Source: Micromonospora sp. HNM0581
GTDB lineage: Bacteria > Actinomycetota > Actinomycetes > Mycobacteriales > Micromonosporaceae
Assembly: GCF_012726175.1 (NCBI RefSeq)
Contig: NZ_JAASAD010000005.1
Span: 62,001-126,000, forward strand
Length of the DNA stretch: 64,000 nucleotides
Reading direction: 5' to 3'
Shown here: piece by piece, positions 24,718 through 32,644 of the stretch
Layout: each line of letters starts with the position of its first letter
How positions within the stretch are numbered: position 1 is the stretch's first letter
Position numbers and translations under genes: made by a program
Notes under the pieces: model-generated
Databases searched by the model: none
What the model was told of the DNA's origin: nothing
The model's input: only the letters and a program-made list of their open reading frames with translations

Positions 24718-26466
24718 TCATCCGTCGATCAGTACGCCGTCGTCGTGGGTGGTGTCGGCCTGCTCGGTCAGACGTCCGTCCCGCAACTCCAGCACCCGGT
24801 CGCAGGCCGACAGGGTGCTGGCGCGATGGGTGACGACGAGCACCGCTGCGTGCTGGCGGACCTGTTCGATGGTGTGCCGCACGATCGCCTCGGTGTGGGC
24901 GTCGAGTGCGCTGGTCGGTTCGTCGAGTACGAGCAGTCGTGGCTGACCCGCCAGCGCGCGGGCCAGGGCGACTCGCTGGCGTTGCCCACCGGAGAGTGCC
25001 CGACCGAGGGGGCCGACCTGCTGCGCCAGTCCCTGCGGCCAGTTGCGGAGATCCTCGTCCAGGCCGGCGGCCCGGACGGCCCTGCGTACGTCGGCGTCGC
25101 TGATGTCGCTGCGGAGGAAGCGAACATTTTCCGCTATCGTCCCGTCGAGCAGACCGGGGTCCTGTGGTACCAGCGACACCTGGCTGAGCCAGCTGGCGAG
25201 TGAGACGCCGCCGATGTCGACCCCGTTGACGGTGATCCGGCCTCGGGTGGGTTGGGCGAGCCGGAGCAACAGGTGGAGAAGCGTCGACTTGCCGGCGGCG
25301 CTGCCGCCGACGATGCCCACCACCTCCCCTGGGCGCAGCGTCAGGTCGACCCCGGTCAGGGTGGGTTCGCCAGCCGACGGGTAGGTGAACCAGACATCCG
25401 TGAACCGCACCACCTCCAGGCGTGGCGCGGGGCACCCGGCGGTGGTCGGTGCGGCCCGCCGGTAGCGCTCGACCGTGGTGCTGATCCGGTCGAGGCTGGC
25501 CTGGCGGTCGGAGAGACCCTGCAGGGCCGTGGAGATCTGTTGTCCGAAACCGACCGCCCGCACCACCAACAGCACGATGGCGCCGATCGAGCCGACAGTG
25601 ATCACCGAGGTTTGGCTGACCACGGCAAGGGCCAAACCCACGCCGAGAACGGTGAGGTCTCGGGAGAACGCGGGTACGATCCTCGATTCGAACCGGACAC
25701 GGGCGGTGAGCCGCGCGGCCTGTTCCATCGGTCCGCGCGCCCTGTGGGGACCGATCGTGTGCACGCCGTTGGCCCACATGTCCCTGCTGAGCAGGGTGGT
25801 TTCGCCGATGATGGCGGTCAGGTCGTCGTTCGCGTGGACGGCGTCGCGCGCGAGCCGACGGGTCCGGACCCGGAACGGGTGGGCGACGACCAGGCCTGCC
25901 GTGCCGACCGTGACGATGGCGAGGGCGGCCACCGGGCTGATTACCACGGCGGCGGCGGTGAGTACGGCCAGCTGCGCGGTGGCGACGAGCGCTGACGATG
26001 CGGTGAGCATCCCCTGGCTGACCGTAACGGCACAGTTGCCGACGAGTTCCTGGAGGGATCCGGGTCGCTCGGTGGCCTGCTGGTGCCACCCCGCCGCGCA
26101 GTACGAGGACAGCAGTCGTGACCGGACGGTGACGGTGGCCTCGGTGCAGACGGCCGAAATGAGGCGTTCGGACAGCCAGTGCAGGTAGCCCGCGAGCAGG
26201 GTGGACGTGGCCAGGGCGGCCACCGCGTAGGGAAGTGGGAGCTGGTAGAGGCCGATGAGGGGATGCGTCGTGGATCTGCCGGTGTCGTCGGTCACCGCCA
26301 CGGCCAGCGTCACCAGCTGGATGATCAGGGCTGTTTCGACGATGCCTTTGACGAGGCCCAGGCCGGCGAGTGCGGCGAGCTTGACTCCACCGGAGCGGAC
26401 GTCCGCATGGGCGGAGCGGAACCAGTCGCTGATGGCCGCCGTGGATCGGCGCGAACCCCGGAACAT
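24718..26466 (-). CDS. Lasso peptide ABC exporter (D protein, fused permease-ATPase)
   Basis: A 582-residue half-transporter from ATG 26466 (AAGG upstream); the frame continues upstream only as antisense of the kinase gene. Residues 1-310 form a type I ABC exporter membrane domain with six spans (AALAGLGLVKGIVETALIIQ, AVLTAAAVVISPVAALAIVT). Residues 340-570 are the nucleotide-binding domain with Walker A GGSAAGKSTLLHLLLRL, signature ALSGGQRQRVALARAL and Walker B RLLVLDEPTSALDAH. There is no peptidase domain, as expected because B2 removes the leader. It exports the mature lasso peptide and probably gives immunity. Divergent from the kinase gene with a 49-base A/T-rich spacer. Confidence 0.92.
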   Translation of the reverse strand: MFRGSRRSTAAISDWFRSAHADVRSGGVKLAALAGLGLVKGIVETALIIQLVTLAVAVTDDTGRSTTHPLIGLYQLPLPYAVAALATSTLLAGYLHWLSERLISAVCTEATVTVRSRLLSSYCAAGWHQQATERPGSLQELVGNCAVTVSQGMLTASSALVATAQLAVLTAAAVVISPVAALAIVTVGTAGLVVAHPFRVRTRRLARDAVHANDDLTAIIGETTLLSRDMWANGVHTIGPHRARGPMEQAARLTARVRFESRIVPAFSRDLTVLGVGLALAVVSQTSVITVGSIGAIVLLVVRAVGFGQQISTALQGLSDRQASLDRISTTVERYRRAAPTTAGCPAPRLEVVRFTDVWFTYPSAGEPTLTGVDLTLRPGEVVGIVGGSAAGKSTLLHLLLRLAQPTRGRITVNGVDIGGVSLASWLSQVSLVPQDPGLLDGTIAENVRFLRSDISDADVRRAVRAAGLDEDLRNWPQGLAQQVGPLGRALSGGQRQRVALARALAGQPRLLVLDEPTSALDAHTEAIVRHTIEQVRQHAAVLVVTHRASTLSACDRVLELRDGRLTEQADTTHDDGVLIDG

Positions 26467-26515
26467 ATTTGTAACCTTAAAGGCTGTATGTCGCTTATAT
26501 GCTAGAAAAGGGGCT

Positions 26516-27475
26516 ATGGAGGCGCATCTGGGTCGACCGTTCGCGGCGGAAACGGCGGTGTTCGGGGCGGAGGTGACCGCCGGTCGGGTGGACCGTCGGG
26601 TTCCGGAGCCGATCATCGCCACGCCCTGGTTGACGGCGGATGCGTCGGAGGCGGTGCTGGAAGTCCCCGGAGCCGCCAGATTCCACGTCTGGCAGGGGCG
26701 CCGCGTCCGGGTCGAGGCGATGTCCGGGGTGCCGGCCTCGGTGATCCGCATGTGGCTCGAAGGTATGGTCGCCTCGCTCGTGCTGATCCAGCAGTGTCGA
26801 TTCGCCCTGCACGCCTCGACCGTCCGCGTCGATGGGCGCCTGGTGGCCGTGGCCGGGTCAAGCGGCGCCGGCAAGTCGACGACCGCCGCGCTCCTGGCCA
26901 GCCGGGGCCACGCCATCGTCACCGACGAGGTGACCGCGGTCGACCTCGTCGTTCGGGAGGGGGGCGTCGTCCCCACCGTCTGCCCGTCCGGTCGTCGGTT
27001 GAGACTGCGGCGGGAGACCGTGGAGCGTCTCGGCCTGGGCCACGCCGGCGGTGAGGAGATCATCGGGACGGGCAAGCTCGGTTTTCCCCTGGTCGCCACC
27101 GCGCACGACGAGCTGCCCTTGGACGTGGTTGTCGTCCTCCGCCCGGTGCCCGGCGAGGTGGCACCGGCCGTCCACGGTGCGACGGGCCCTGCGACCCTCA
27201 CGGCTCTCATCACCAACACGCTGCGGCCCTACTTCTGCATCCTCCAGCGTGAGGCGCATCTGCGCTGGGTGGCAGCCCTGGCTGGTGCCGTCCCGGTCGT
27301 CGAAGTGGACCGGCCGTCGAACCAGTGGACCGGCGCCGTGGTGGCCCGGTTGATCGAGGAAGTGGCGACCGGCGGACACGACGACCTGCTTCGCCCTCGC
27401 CGTACCGCCGGATCCCCTTCGTCGCCGCGCACCCACCAGTCTGTCGCGTCACTCGTCCGGTCGCCGGTCGGCTGA
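26516..27475 (+). CDS. HPr-kinase-like protein, probable lasso peptide kinase
   Basis: A 319-residue HPrK/P-like protein from ATG 26516 (AAAAGGGG upstream). Residues 114-121 (GSSGAGKS) form the P-loop and TTAALLASRGHAIVTDEV leads to the Walker-B-like Asp137-Glu138. His99-Ala in FALHASTV precedes the loop as in HPr kinases of this subgroup. The N-terminal 90 residues are a beta-rich domain unlike that of PTS HPr kinase. Homologues in paeninodin-type clusters phosphorylate the C-terminal Ser of the precursor. The core encoded here ends in Asp-Ser, matching that use. No HPr protein or PTS genes are nearby, which supports a dedicated peptide kinase. The last 40 residues (RTAGSPSSPRTHQSVAS) are low complexity. 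Confidence 0.85.
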   Translation: MEAHLGRPFAAETAVFGAEVTAGRVDRRVPEPIIATPWLTADASEAVLEVPGAARFHVWQGRRVRVEAMSGVPASVIRMWLEGMVASLVLIQQCRFALHASTVRVDGRLVAVAGSSGAGKSTTAALLASRGHAIVTDEVTAVDLVVREGGVVPTVCPSGRRLRLRRETVERLGLGHAGGEEIIGTGKLGFPLVATAHDELPLDVVVVLRPVPGEVAPAVHGATGPATLTALITNTLRPYFCILQREAHLRWVAALAGAVPVVEVDRPSNQWTGAVVARLIEEVATGGHDDLLRPRRTAGSPSSPRTHQSVASLVRSPVG

Positions 27476-27871
27476 CGCCGCGTACCGCCGCTGGGGTCGG
27501 CTACGCGCTGCGCGGGCATCGGGCTCCGCGGGCAGCGTCGTCGACCGGTCGCGGCCCTGGCGGTGGCTGTGGGGCGAGCGTCGCCGAGTTCGGCTGATGG
27601 TGCCGGCGCGCGGATCATCCGTCCGGTCGAAGGCCACTTCGGTCTCGAAAGGCACCGACACGTTCCGTGACTGACCTTCGTTGGACGGCGTCACCGACGA
27701 GATTTCGGATTCGCCGTACCAAGTGGTTCTTTCAGGCACTTCATGGTCGAGGTCGGCTTGCGTCGGGATGGGCGAGCTGGGGACACCCGGCTGCAGCTGG
27801 CTACTGTCTGTGCTGATAGCCCGGTGCTCGACACCCTTGACGATGTCAACCGCCTCACAGTAGCGTCCCAT
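27449..27871 (-). CDS. Doubtful hypothetical ORF
   Basis: An open frame of 140 codons from ATG 27871, antisense to the 443-base gap between the kinase and the importer genes. The first 100 residues (MGRYCEAVDIVKGVEHRAIS and following) have a plausible amino-acid mix and moderate third-position G+C. The rest turns Arg-rich (SRTRRRSPHSHRQGRDRS), like a shadow frame. No ribosome-binding site is visible, the start overlaps a probable IclR site, and the 3' end runs into the kinase gene. I recognise no family. It may be a decayed gene; otherwise the gap holds only the promoter of the operon starting at 27919. Confidence 0.25.
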   Translation of the reverse strand: MGRYCEAVDIVKGVEHRAISTDSSQLQPGVPSSPIPTQADLDHEVPERTTWYGESEISSVTPSNEGQSRNVSVPFETEVAFDRTDDPRAGTISRTRRRSPHSHRQGRDRSTTLPAEPDARAARSRPQRRYAASADRRPDE

Positions 27872-27900
27872 ATTAAGAAACCAAGACCACAATATGAGCC
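27865..27900. promoter_or_regulatory. Tandem IclR-type operator sites upstream of the importer operon
   Basis: Two 17-base imperfect palindromes lie centre-to-centre 19 bases apart: GTCCCA-TATTA-AGAAAC (27865-27881) and AGACCA-CAATA-TGAGCC (27884-27900). The second shares ACCACAATATG with the site at 38804-38820, and the first read in reverse (GTTTCT-TAATA-TGGGAC) resembles the site at 38785-38801. They end 18 bases before the first start codon of the operon, a position suited to repression or effector-dependent control by the IclR protein encoded at 37933-38757. Confidence 0.6.
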
Positions 27901-27918
27901 GCTAAGTCTGGGGTAGCC

Positions 27919-28881
27919 ATGAGAATGCGAGTGCGGGCCGCGACCGCAGCCCTGTTGATGACCGTCTCCGTGGCGGCATGTTCCGAGAACCAGACCCCCT
28001 CCGGGGAACCCGACAGCGACAGCGCCGCCCCCGCCGCCGCCGTCGACTTCGGTGTCGGTGTCGACCCCGCCTACTCGCCGATCTACCTCGCCGACCAGGA
28101 GAACCTCTTCGACCAGGCCGGAATCGACGTGACCGTCACCCAGTACCAGGAGGGCACCGGCGGGCTCGACGCGATCCTGGCCAAACAAGGCCAGGTCACG
28201 GCCAGCACCGAGTCGAGCCTGCTCAACCGGGCGACCCGCGGTGACATCAAAGGGCTGGCGGTCTTCTCCCAGTCGCCCAGCTTCATCAAGCTCGTCGCCC
28301 GGTCCGGCATCAGCGACGTCGCGGGTATCAAGAAGTACGGCGTCGTGCCGGGAACCGTGAACGAGTACGCCACCAACAAGGTGCTCGCCAGTGAGGGCAT
28401 CAGCCGGGACGCTGTCGAGTTCGTCAACGCCTCGCCCGCCGAGATGCCGGCACTGCTGCAACGCGGCGACGTCGACGGCTACATCATGTGGGAGCCGTGG
28501 CCGTCGCGCGGCGTCGCCAACGGCGGCACGGTCCTGTTGACAAGCGGCGACATCGGCTACGTCTACAACCTGATCGTCGGCGTCGACGGTGCCTGGTACG
28601 AGGCGAACAAGGAAACGGCGAAGAAGGTCGTCGACACCATCGGGCAGGCGTGCGAGCAGCTGACGGCCGATCCGGCCAAGGCCGGCACGGTCACCGAGAC
28701 CGCGATCAAGGTACCGGCCGCCGAGGCGCAGTCCCTGCTGGAGGGCGTGCAGTGCCAGGTCCGGGACTTCACCGACGAGGACATCGCGCGCTACCAGGAG
28801 ATCGCCCAGTTCCAGCAGGACAGCAAGATTGTGGACCAGAAGGCCGACCCGGCGGCGGTCATGGTCAGGGGAGTGGTGTGA
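27919..28881 (+). CDS. ABC importer substrate-binding lipoprotein (SsuA/TauA/NMT1-like)
   Basis: A 320-residue lipoprotein. The signal peptide MRMRVRAATAALLMTVSVAA is followed by Cys21. An Asp/Ser/Ala-rich linker leads to the binding domain, with VGVDPAYSPIYLADQENLFD typical of the NMT1/SsuA family. That family binds sulfonates, nitrate, thiamine precursors and aromatic acids. GTVNEYATNKVLASEGI and DGYIMWEPWPSRG line the ligand cleft. It starts the IclR-controlled operon and overlaps the ATPase gene by 4 bases. The ligand is presumably the precursor that ends up as 2-aminophenol, but this is inferred from context. Confidence 0.85.
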   Translation: MRMRVRAATAALLMTVSVAACSENQTPSGEPDSDSAAPAAAVDFGVGVDPAYSPIYLADQENLFDQAGIDVTVTQYQEGTGGLDAILAKQGQVTASTESSLLNRATRGDIKGLAVFSQSPSFIKLVARSGISDVAGIKKYGVVPGTVNEYATNKVLASEGISRDAVEFVNASPAEMPALLQRGDVDGYIMWEPWPSRGVANGGTVLLTSGDIGYVYNLIVGVDGAWYEANKETAKKVVDTIGQACEQLTADPAKAGTVTETAIKVPAAEAQSLLEGVQCQVRDFTDEDIARYQEIAQFQQDSKIVDQKADPAAVMVRGVV

Positions 28882-29735
28882 ACCGCTCCGGCTCCCCGGT
28901 CTCCGTACGCGACGTCGACATCCGCTTCGACGACTTCGTGGCGGTCCGCCAGGCGAACCTGGACATCGCCGGTGGGGAGTTCGTCTGCCTGCTCGGCCCC
29001 AGCGGCTGCGGGAAGTCGACACTGCTCAACGCCATCGCCGGCTTCGTCAAGCCGGTCGGCGGGGAGGTGACCTGCGCCGATGCGCGGGTCACCGGCCCCG
29101 ACGTGTCCCGCGGCGTGGTGTTCCAGAGCGCCGAGGCGCTCTTCCCGTGGCTGACCGTGCGCCAGAACGTCGACTTCGGCCCCCGGATGCGCGGCGTCGG
29201 CAGGGCGCAGCGGTCCGCCGCAGTCGACCGGTACCTGGCCATGGTCGGGCTCAGCCACAGCGCCGACCGGTTCCCCGGCCAGCTCTCCGGCGGCATGCGT
29301 CAGCGTGCGCAGCTGGCCCGGGTACTGGCCAACGAGCCGTCGATCGTGCTGATGGACGAGCCGTTCGGGGCGCTGGACGCGCAGACCCGGCTGGTGATGC
29401 AGGTCGAACTCGACCGGATCTGGCGGGACACCGGCGCCACCATCGTCTTCGTCACCCACGATATCGGCGAGGCGATCCTGCTCGGCGACCGAATCGTCAC
29501 CATGACCGCCGGCCCGTCGGCGGCGATCAAGAACGTTTATCCGTGCGACCTGCCCCGGCCGCGCGACCTGACCGACCCGGCGAGCGCCGCGCTCTTCCGC
29601 CGGCTGCGCGAGGACATCGGCGCGGAGGTGGCCCGGACCCTGCGGGCACAGGGCCTCGACGACGGGCACGACGCAACGGGACCCGGCAACGGCGGTGAGC
29701 GGAACGCCGGTGGCGACAGGAAGGCACGACGATGA
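28878..29735 (+). CDS. ABC importer ATPase (SsuB/TauB-like)
   Basis: A 285-residue ATPase starting with GTG 28878 in the sequence GTGTGA, overlapping the upstream stop. The Walker A is LLGPSGCGKSTLLNAIAG, the signature QLSGGMRQRAQLARVLA and the Walker B IVLMDEPFGALDAQT, with FVTHDIGEAILLGDRI after it. This is the standard TauB/SsuB/NrtD pattern. The Q-loop region VVFQSAEALFPWLTV is also typical. The last 45 residues are a Gly/Asp/Arg-rich tail without known function. It works with the permease encoded next. Confidence 0.9.
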   Translation: MNRSGSPVSVRDVDIRFDDFVAVRQANLDIAGGEFVCLLGPSGCGKSTLLNAIAGFVKPVGGEVTCADARVTGPDVSRGVVFQSAEALFPWLTVRQNVDFGPRMRGVGRAQRSAAVDRYLAMVGLSHSADRFPGQLSGGMRQRAQLARVLANEPSIVLMDEPFGALDAQTRLVMQVELDRIWRDTGATIVFVTHDIGEAILLGDRIVTMTAGPSAAIKNVYPCDLPRPRDLTDPASAALFRRLREDIGAEVARTLRAQGLDDGHDATGPGNGGERNAGGDRKARR

Positions 29736-30556
29736 GCGTGGACGTCCGTAGCGTCGCGGAGAAGACCAACCCGACCGCGCCCCGACCAGCCCGTCGGCGC
29801 CGGCCCCGGCTGGCGCGGGTGGCGTTGTCGGTTCTGTCGGTGGTGCTCGGCATCGTCGTCTGGGACCTGGTGAGCCGCAACTACACGGCGTTCTTCCTGC
29901 CGTCGCCGCTGCTCACCTGGCGCGGCGCGGTCGAGCTGGTCCAGGACGGCACCCTGTGGGACTCGGTGAGCGCCTCGTCGACCCGGATCCTGACCGGCTG
30001 GGCGCTGGGCGTCGTCATCGGTGTGCCGGTCGGGCTGCTGATGGGCTGCGTGCCGTGGCTGCGGCTGATGCTGGACCCGTACATCCAGTTCTTCCGGTTC
30101 GTGCCGCCGATCGCCTTCGTCACGCTGGCGATCATCTGGCTCGGGCCGGGCGAGGCGTCGAAGGTCGCGCTGATCTTCTACACCACCGTCTTCATCGTTG
30201 CGCTCAACACGCTCGCCGGGGTTCTGTCCGTCGACGAGCTGCGGCTGCGCGCCGCCCGGGCGCTCGGCGCGAACCCGGCCCGCACCCTGGTGTCGGTGGT
30301 GCTGCCCTCGACCGTGCCGCACGTCGTGACCGGTGCCCGGCTGGCGATGGGCAACTCGTTCCTGACGATCGTCTCCGCCGAGATCGTGGCCGCACAGAGC
30401 GGCCTCGGTTCGCTGATCTGGACCGCCCGTAACTACGCCAAGACCGAGTGGGTCTTCGTCGGCATCATCGCCCTGGGCATGCTCGGTTACCTCTTCGACT
30501 GGATTCTCCGGGTCGTCAGCAGCAGGACCCTGCGTCGCTACGGCGTCACCTTCTGA
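29732..30556 (+). CDS. ABC importer permease (SsuC/TauC-like)
   Basis: A 274-residue membrane protein with about six spans. It starts SVDVRSVAEKTNPTAPRPAR on the cytoplasmic side, and the coupling-helix motif is EASKVALIFYTTVFIVALNT, then RAARALGANPARTLVSVVLP, which contains the EAA-type consensus of SsuC/TauC permeases. Overlaps the ATPase gene by 4 bases. A small GC hairpin (30562-30568 with 30579-30585) follows the stop, before hyuA; it could reduce read-through from transporter to enzyme genes. Confidence 0.9.
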   Translation: MSVDVRSVAEKTNPTAPRPARRRRPRLARVALSVLSVVLGIVVWDLVSRNYTAFFLPSPLLTWRGAVELVQDGTLWDSVSASSTRILTGWALGVVIGVPVGLLMGCVPWLRLMLDPYIQFFRFVPPIAFVTLAIIWLGPGEASKVALIFYTTVFIVALNTLAGVLSVDELRLRAARALGANPARTLVSVVLPSTVPHVVTGARLAMGNSFLTIVSAEIVAAQSGLGSLIWTARNYAKTEWVFVGIIALGMLGYLFDWILRVVSSRTLRRYGVTF

Positions 30557-30630
30557 CCCACGCCGGCCTCGACGACGGGGCCGGCCACACCGCCCGCTTC
30601 AGCGCGCCCGTCACTACCGAAAGGCTCGCC

Positions 30631-32640
30631 ATGCTGTGCATCGGCGTCGACATCGGTGGCACCTTCACCGACGTCATCGTGTACGAGCCGGCCACCGCCC
30701 GGCTCGCCGAGGCCAAGACCCTCTCCACGCCGGACGACCCGGCGGCGGCCATCTTCGAGGGCCTGGCCAAGCTCGGGGTACGCCTCGACGAGGTCGGCCG
30801 GTTCGTCCACGGCACCACCCGGGTCACCAACGCGCTGCTGGAGGGTTCCGGTGAGCCGGTCAGCGTGGTGGCCACGGAGGGCTTCCGTGACGTGCTGGAG
30901 ATGGGCCTGGGACACCGGCCGCAGCTCTACAGCGTCAAGGAGGTGGCACGTCCTCCGCTGGCCCCGCGACGGCTGCGGCACGTGCTGCGGGAACGTATCG
31001 GCGCCGACGGCAGCGTGGTGCAGCCGCTGGACCCCGCCGACCTCGATGCCGTGTTGGACCGGGTGGCCGCCGCCGGTCCGACGGCCGTCGCCGTGTGCCT
31101 GCTGCACTCCTACCGCAACCCGGCGCACGAACGGGCGGCGGCCTCCCGGCTCGCTGAGCGGCACCCCGGTCTGGTCTGCACGATCTCCTCCGACGTGGTG
31201 CCGGAGCAGGGTGAGTACGAGCGGTTCACCACCACCCTGCTCAACGCGAGTGTCCGGTCGACGGTCGCCGACTACCTGCGGCAGCTGGGCACCACGCTCG
31301 CGGCCGGCGGCTACGCCCACCCGCTTTCGATCATGACCAGCAGTGGTGGGATCGTCTCCACGGAGGAGGCCGGCCGGCTGCCGATCAACCTGGCGCTGTC
31401 CGGTCCGGCTGGGGGAGTCGCCGCCAGTGTCCACGTCGCCGGACTGGCCGGCTACCCGAACGTGATCACCTGTGACATCGGTGGCACCAGCACCGACGTC
31501 TGCCTGATCAAGAACGGCACCCCGTTGATGACGAACGACGGGAAGATCGCCGGTTACCCGAACCGCACCTTCCAGGTCGAGATCAACACGATCGGTGCCG
31601 GTGGCGGCTCGATCGCCTGGCGGGACCTCGGCGGTGAACTGCGGATCGGGCCCCGCAGCGCCGGCTCGACCCCCGGACCCGCCGCCTACGGGCGGGGCGG
31701 CACCGAGCCGACGACCACCGACGCGCACCTGGTCGTCGGTCATCTCGACGCACAGGAGAGCCTGGGTGGCGAGGTACGCCTCGACGTCGCCGCCGCCCGG
31801 GCCGCCGTGCACCGCCTCGCCGTCGAGTTCGGGCTGGACGACCTCGCGCTGGCCCACGGCATCATCACCATCGCCACCACCAAGATGACCAGTGCGATCA
31901 AGGAGATCTCGGTCGCCTGTGGTCACGATCCCCGGGACTTCGTGCTGCTGCCCTTCGGCGGCGCCGGGCCGATGCACGCCACCGCACTCGCCGACGAACT
32001 GGGCATCCGCCGGGTGCTGGTGCCACCGGTGCCAGGCAACTTCTCCGCGCTCGGATTCGTCACCGCGCAGGCCCGGCACGACTACGTCCGAACGGTGCTG
32101 GTCCCCGCCGACGAGGCAGGGCTGGGCACGGTGCGTGCCGTGGTGGCCGAACTGCGCGACGCGGCGCGGGCACAGCTCAAGGCGGAGGACGGTGTCGAAC
32201 CCGACCAGGTCACCTTCGGCCTGTCGGTCGGCATGCGCTTCCGGGGCCAGTCCTTCGACCTCGCCGTAGCCGTCGAGGAGCTGCCGGCGACGGCCGAGGA
32301 GCTGGTGGCGACGTTCCACGCCGCCTACGCCGAGCGGTACGCGTACGCCCGGTCCGGACACCCCGCCGAGATCGTCAACTGTCGGCTGACCGCGTTCGGC
32401 CCCCGACCCGCCGTACGGTTCGCATCCCCGTCGGGTTCCACGCCGCAGCCTGACCGCACCCGAATCTACGGCTCGGACGGTTGGGTCGACGCCACCGTCT
32501 GGCGGCGTACCGACCTGGCCGGCGGCGAAGCGGTGTCCGGACCGGCGGTCATCCGCGAGAACGGCAGCACCACGGTGGTCGGTGCCGGCTGGACCGCCAC
32601 CGTCGACGACCACGGAAACCTGCTGCTGGTCAAGGAGTGA
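30631..32640 (+). CDS. Hydantoinase/oxoprolinase-type subunit A (HyuA-like)
   Basis: A 669-residue ATP-dependent hydantoinase/oxoprolinase A subunit, from ATG 30631 after GAAAGG. It opens with the acetate-kinase-like nucleotide-binding motif CIGVDIGGTFTDVIVYEPAT and contains FVHGTTRVTNALLEGSG, a second phosphate-binding stretch TCDIGGTSTDVCL and FGGAGPMHATALADELGI. Family members (N-methylhydantoinase, 5-oxoprolinase, caprolactamase, acetone carboxylase) activate a lactam or ketone oxygen by phosphorylation. The partner B subunit is usually the next gene; here it lies 6 kb away at 38909, beyond the iclR gene, but under a promoter with matching operator-like sites. I infer an A-B complex opening a cyclic amide or carbamate. 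Confidence 0.88.
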   Translation: MLCIGVDIGGTFTDVIVYEPATARLAEAKTLSTPDDPAAAIFEGLAKLGVRLDEVGRFVHGTTRVTNALLEGSGEPVSVVATEGFRDVLEMGLGHRPQLYSVKEVARPPLAPRRLRHVLRERIGADGSVVQPLDPADLDAVLDRVAAAGPTAVAVCLLHSYRNPAHERAAASRLAERHPGLVCTISSDVVPEQGEYERFTTTLLNASVRSTVADYLRQLGTTLAAGGYAHPLSIMTSSGGIVSTEEAGRLPINLALSGPAGGVAASVHVAGLAGYPNVITCDIGGTSTDVCLIKNGTPLMTNDGKIAGYPNRTFQVEINTIGAGGGSIAWRDLGGELRIGPRSAGSTPGPAAYGRGGTEPTTTDAHLVVGHLDAQESLGGEVRLDVAAARAAVHRLAVEFGLDDLALAHGIITIATTKMTSAIKEISVACGHDPRDFVLLPFGGAGPMHATALADELGIRRVLVPPVPGNFSALGFVTAQARHDYVRTVLVPADEAGLGTVRAVVAELRDAARAQLKAEDGVEPDQVTFGLSVGMRFRGQSFDLAVAVEELPATAEELVATFHAAYAERYAYARSGHPAEIVNCRLTAFGPRPAVRFASPSGSTPQPDRTRIYGSDGWVDATVWRRTDLAGGEAVSGPAVIRENGSTTVVGAGWTATVDDHGNLLLVKE

Positions 32641-32644
32641 TCCG

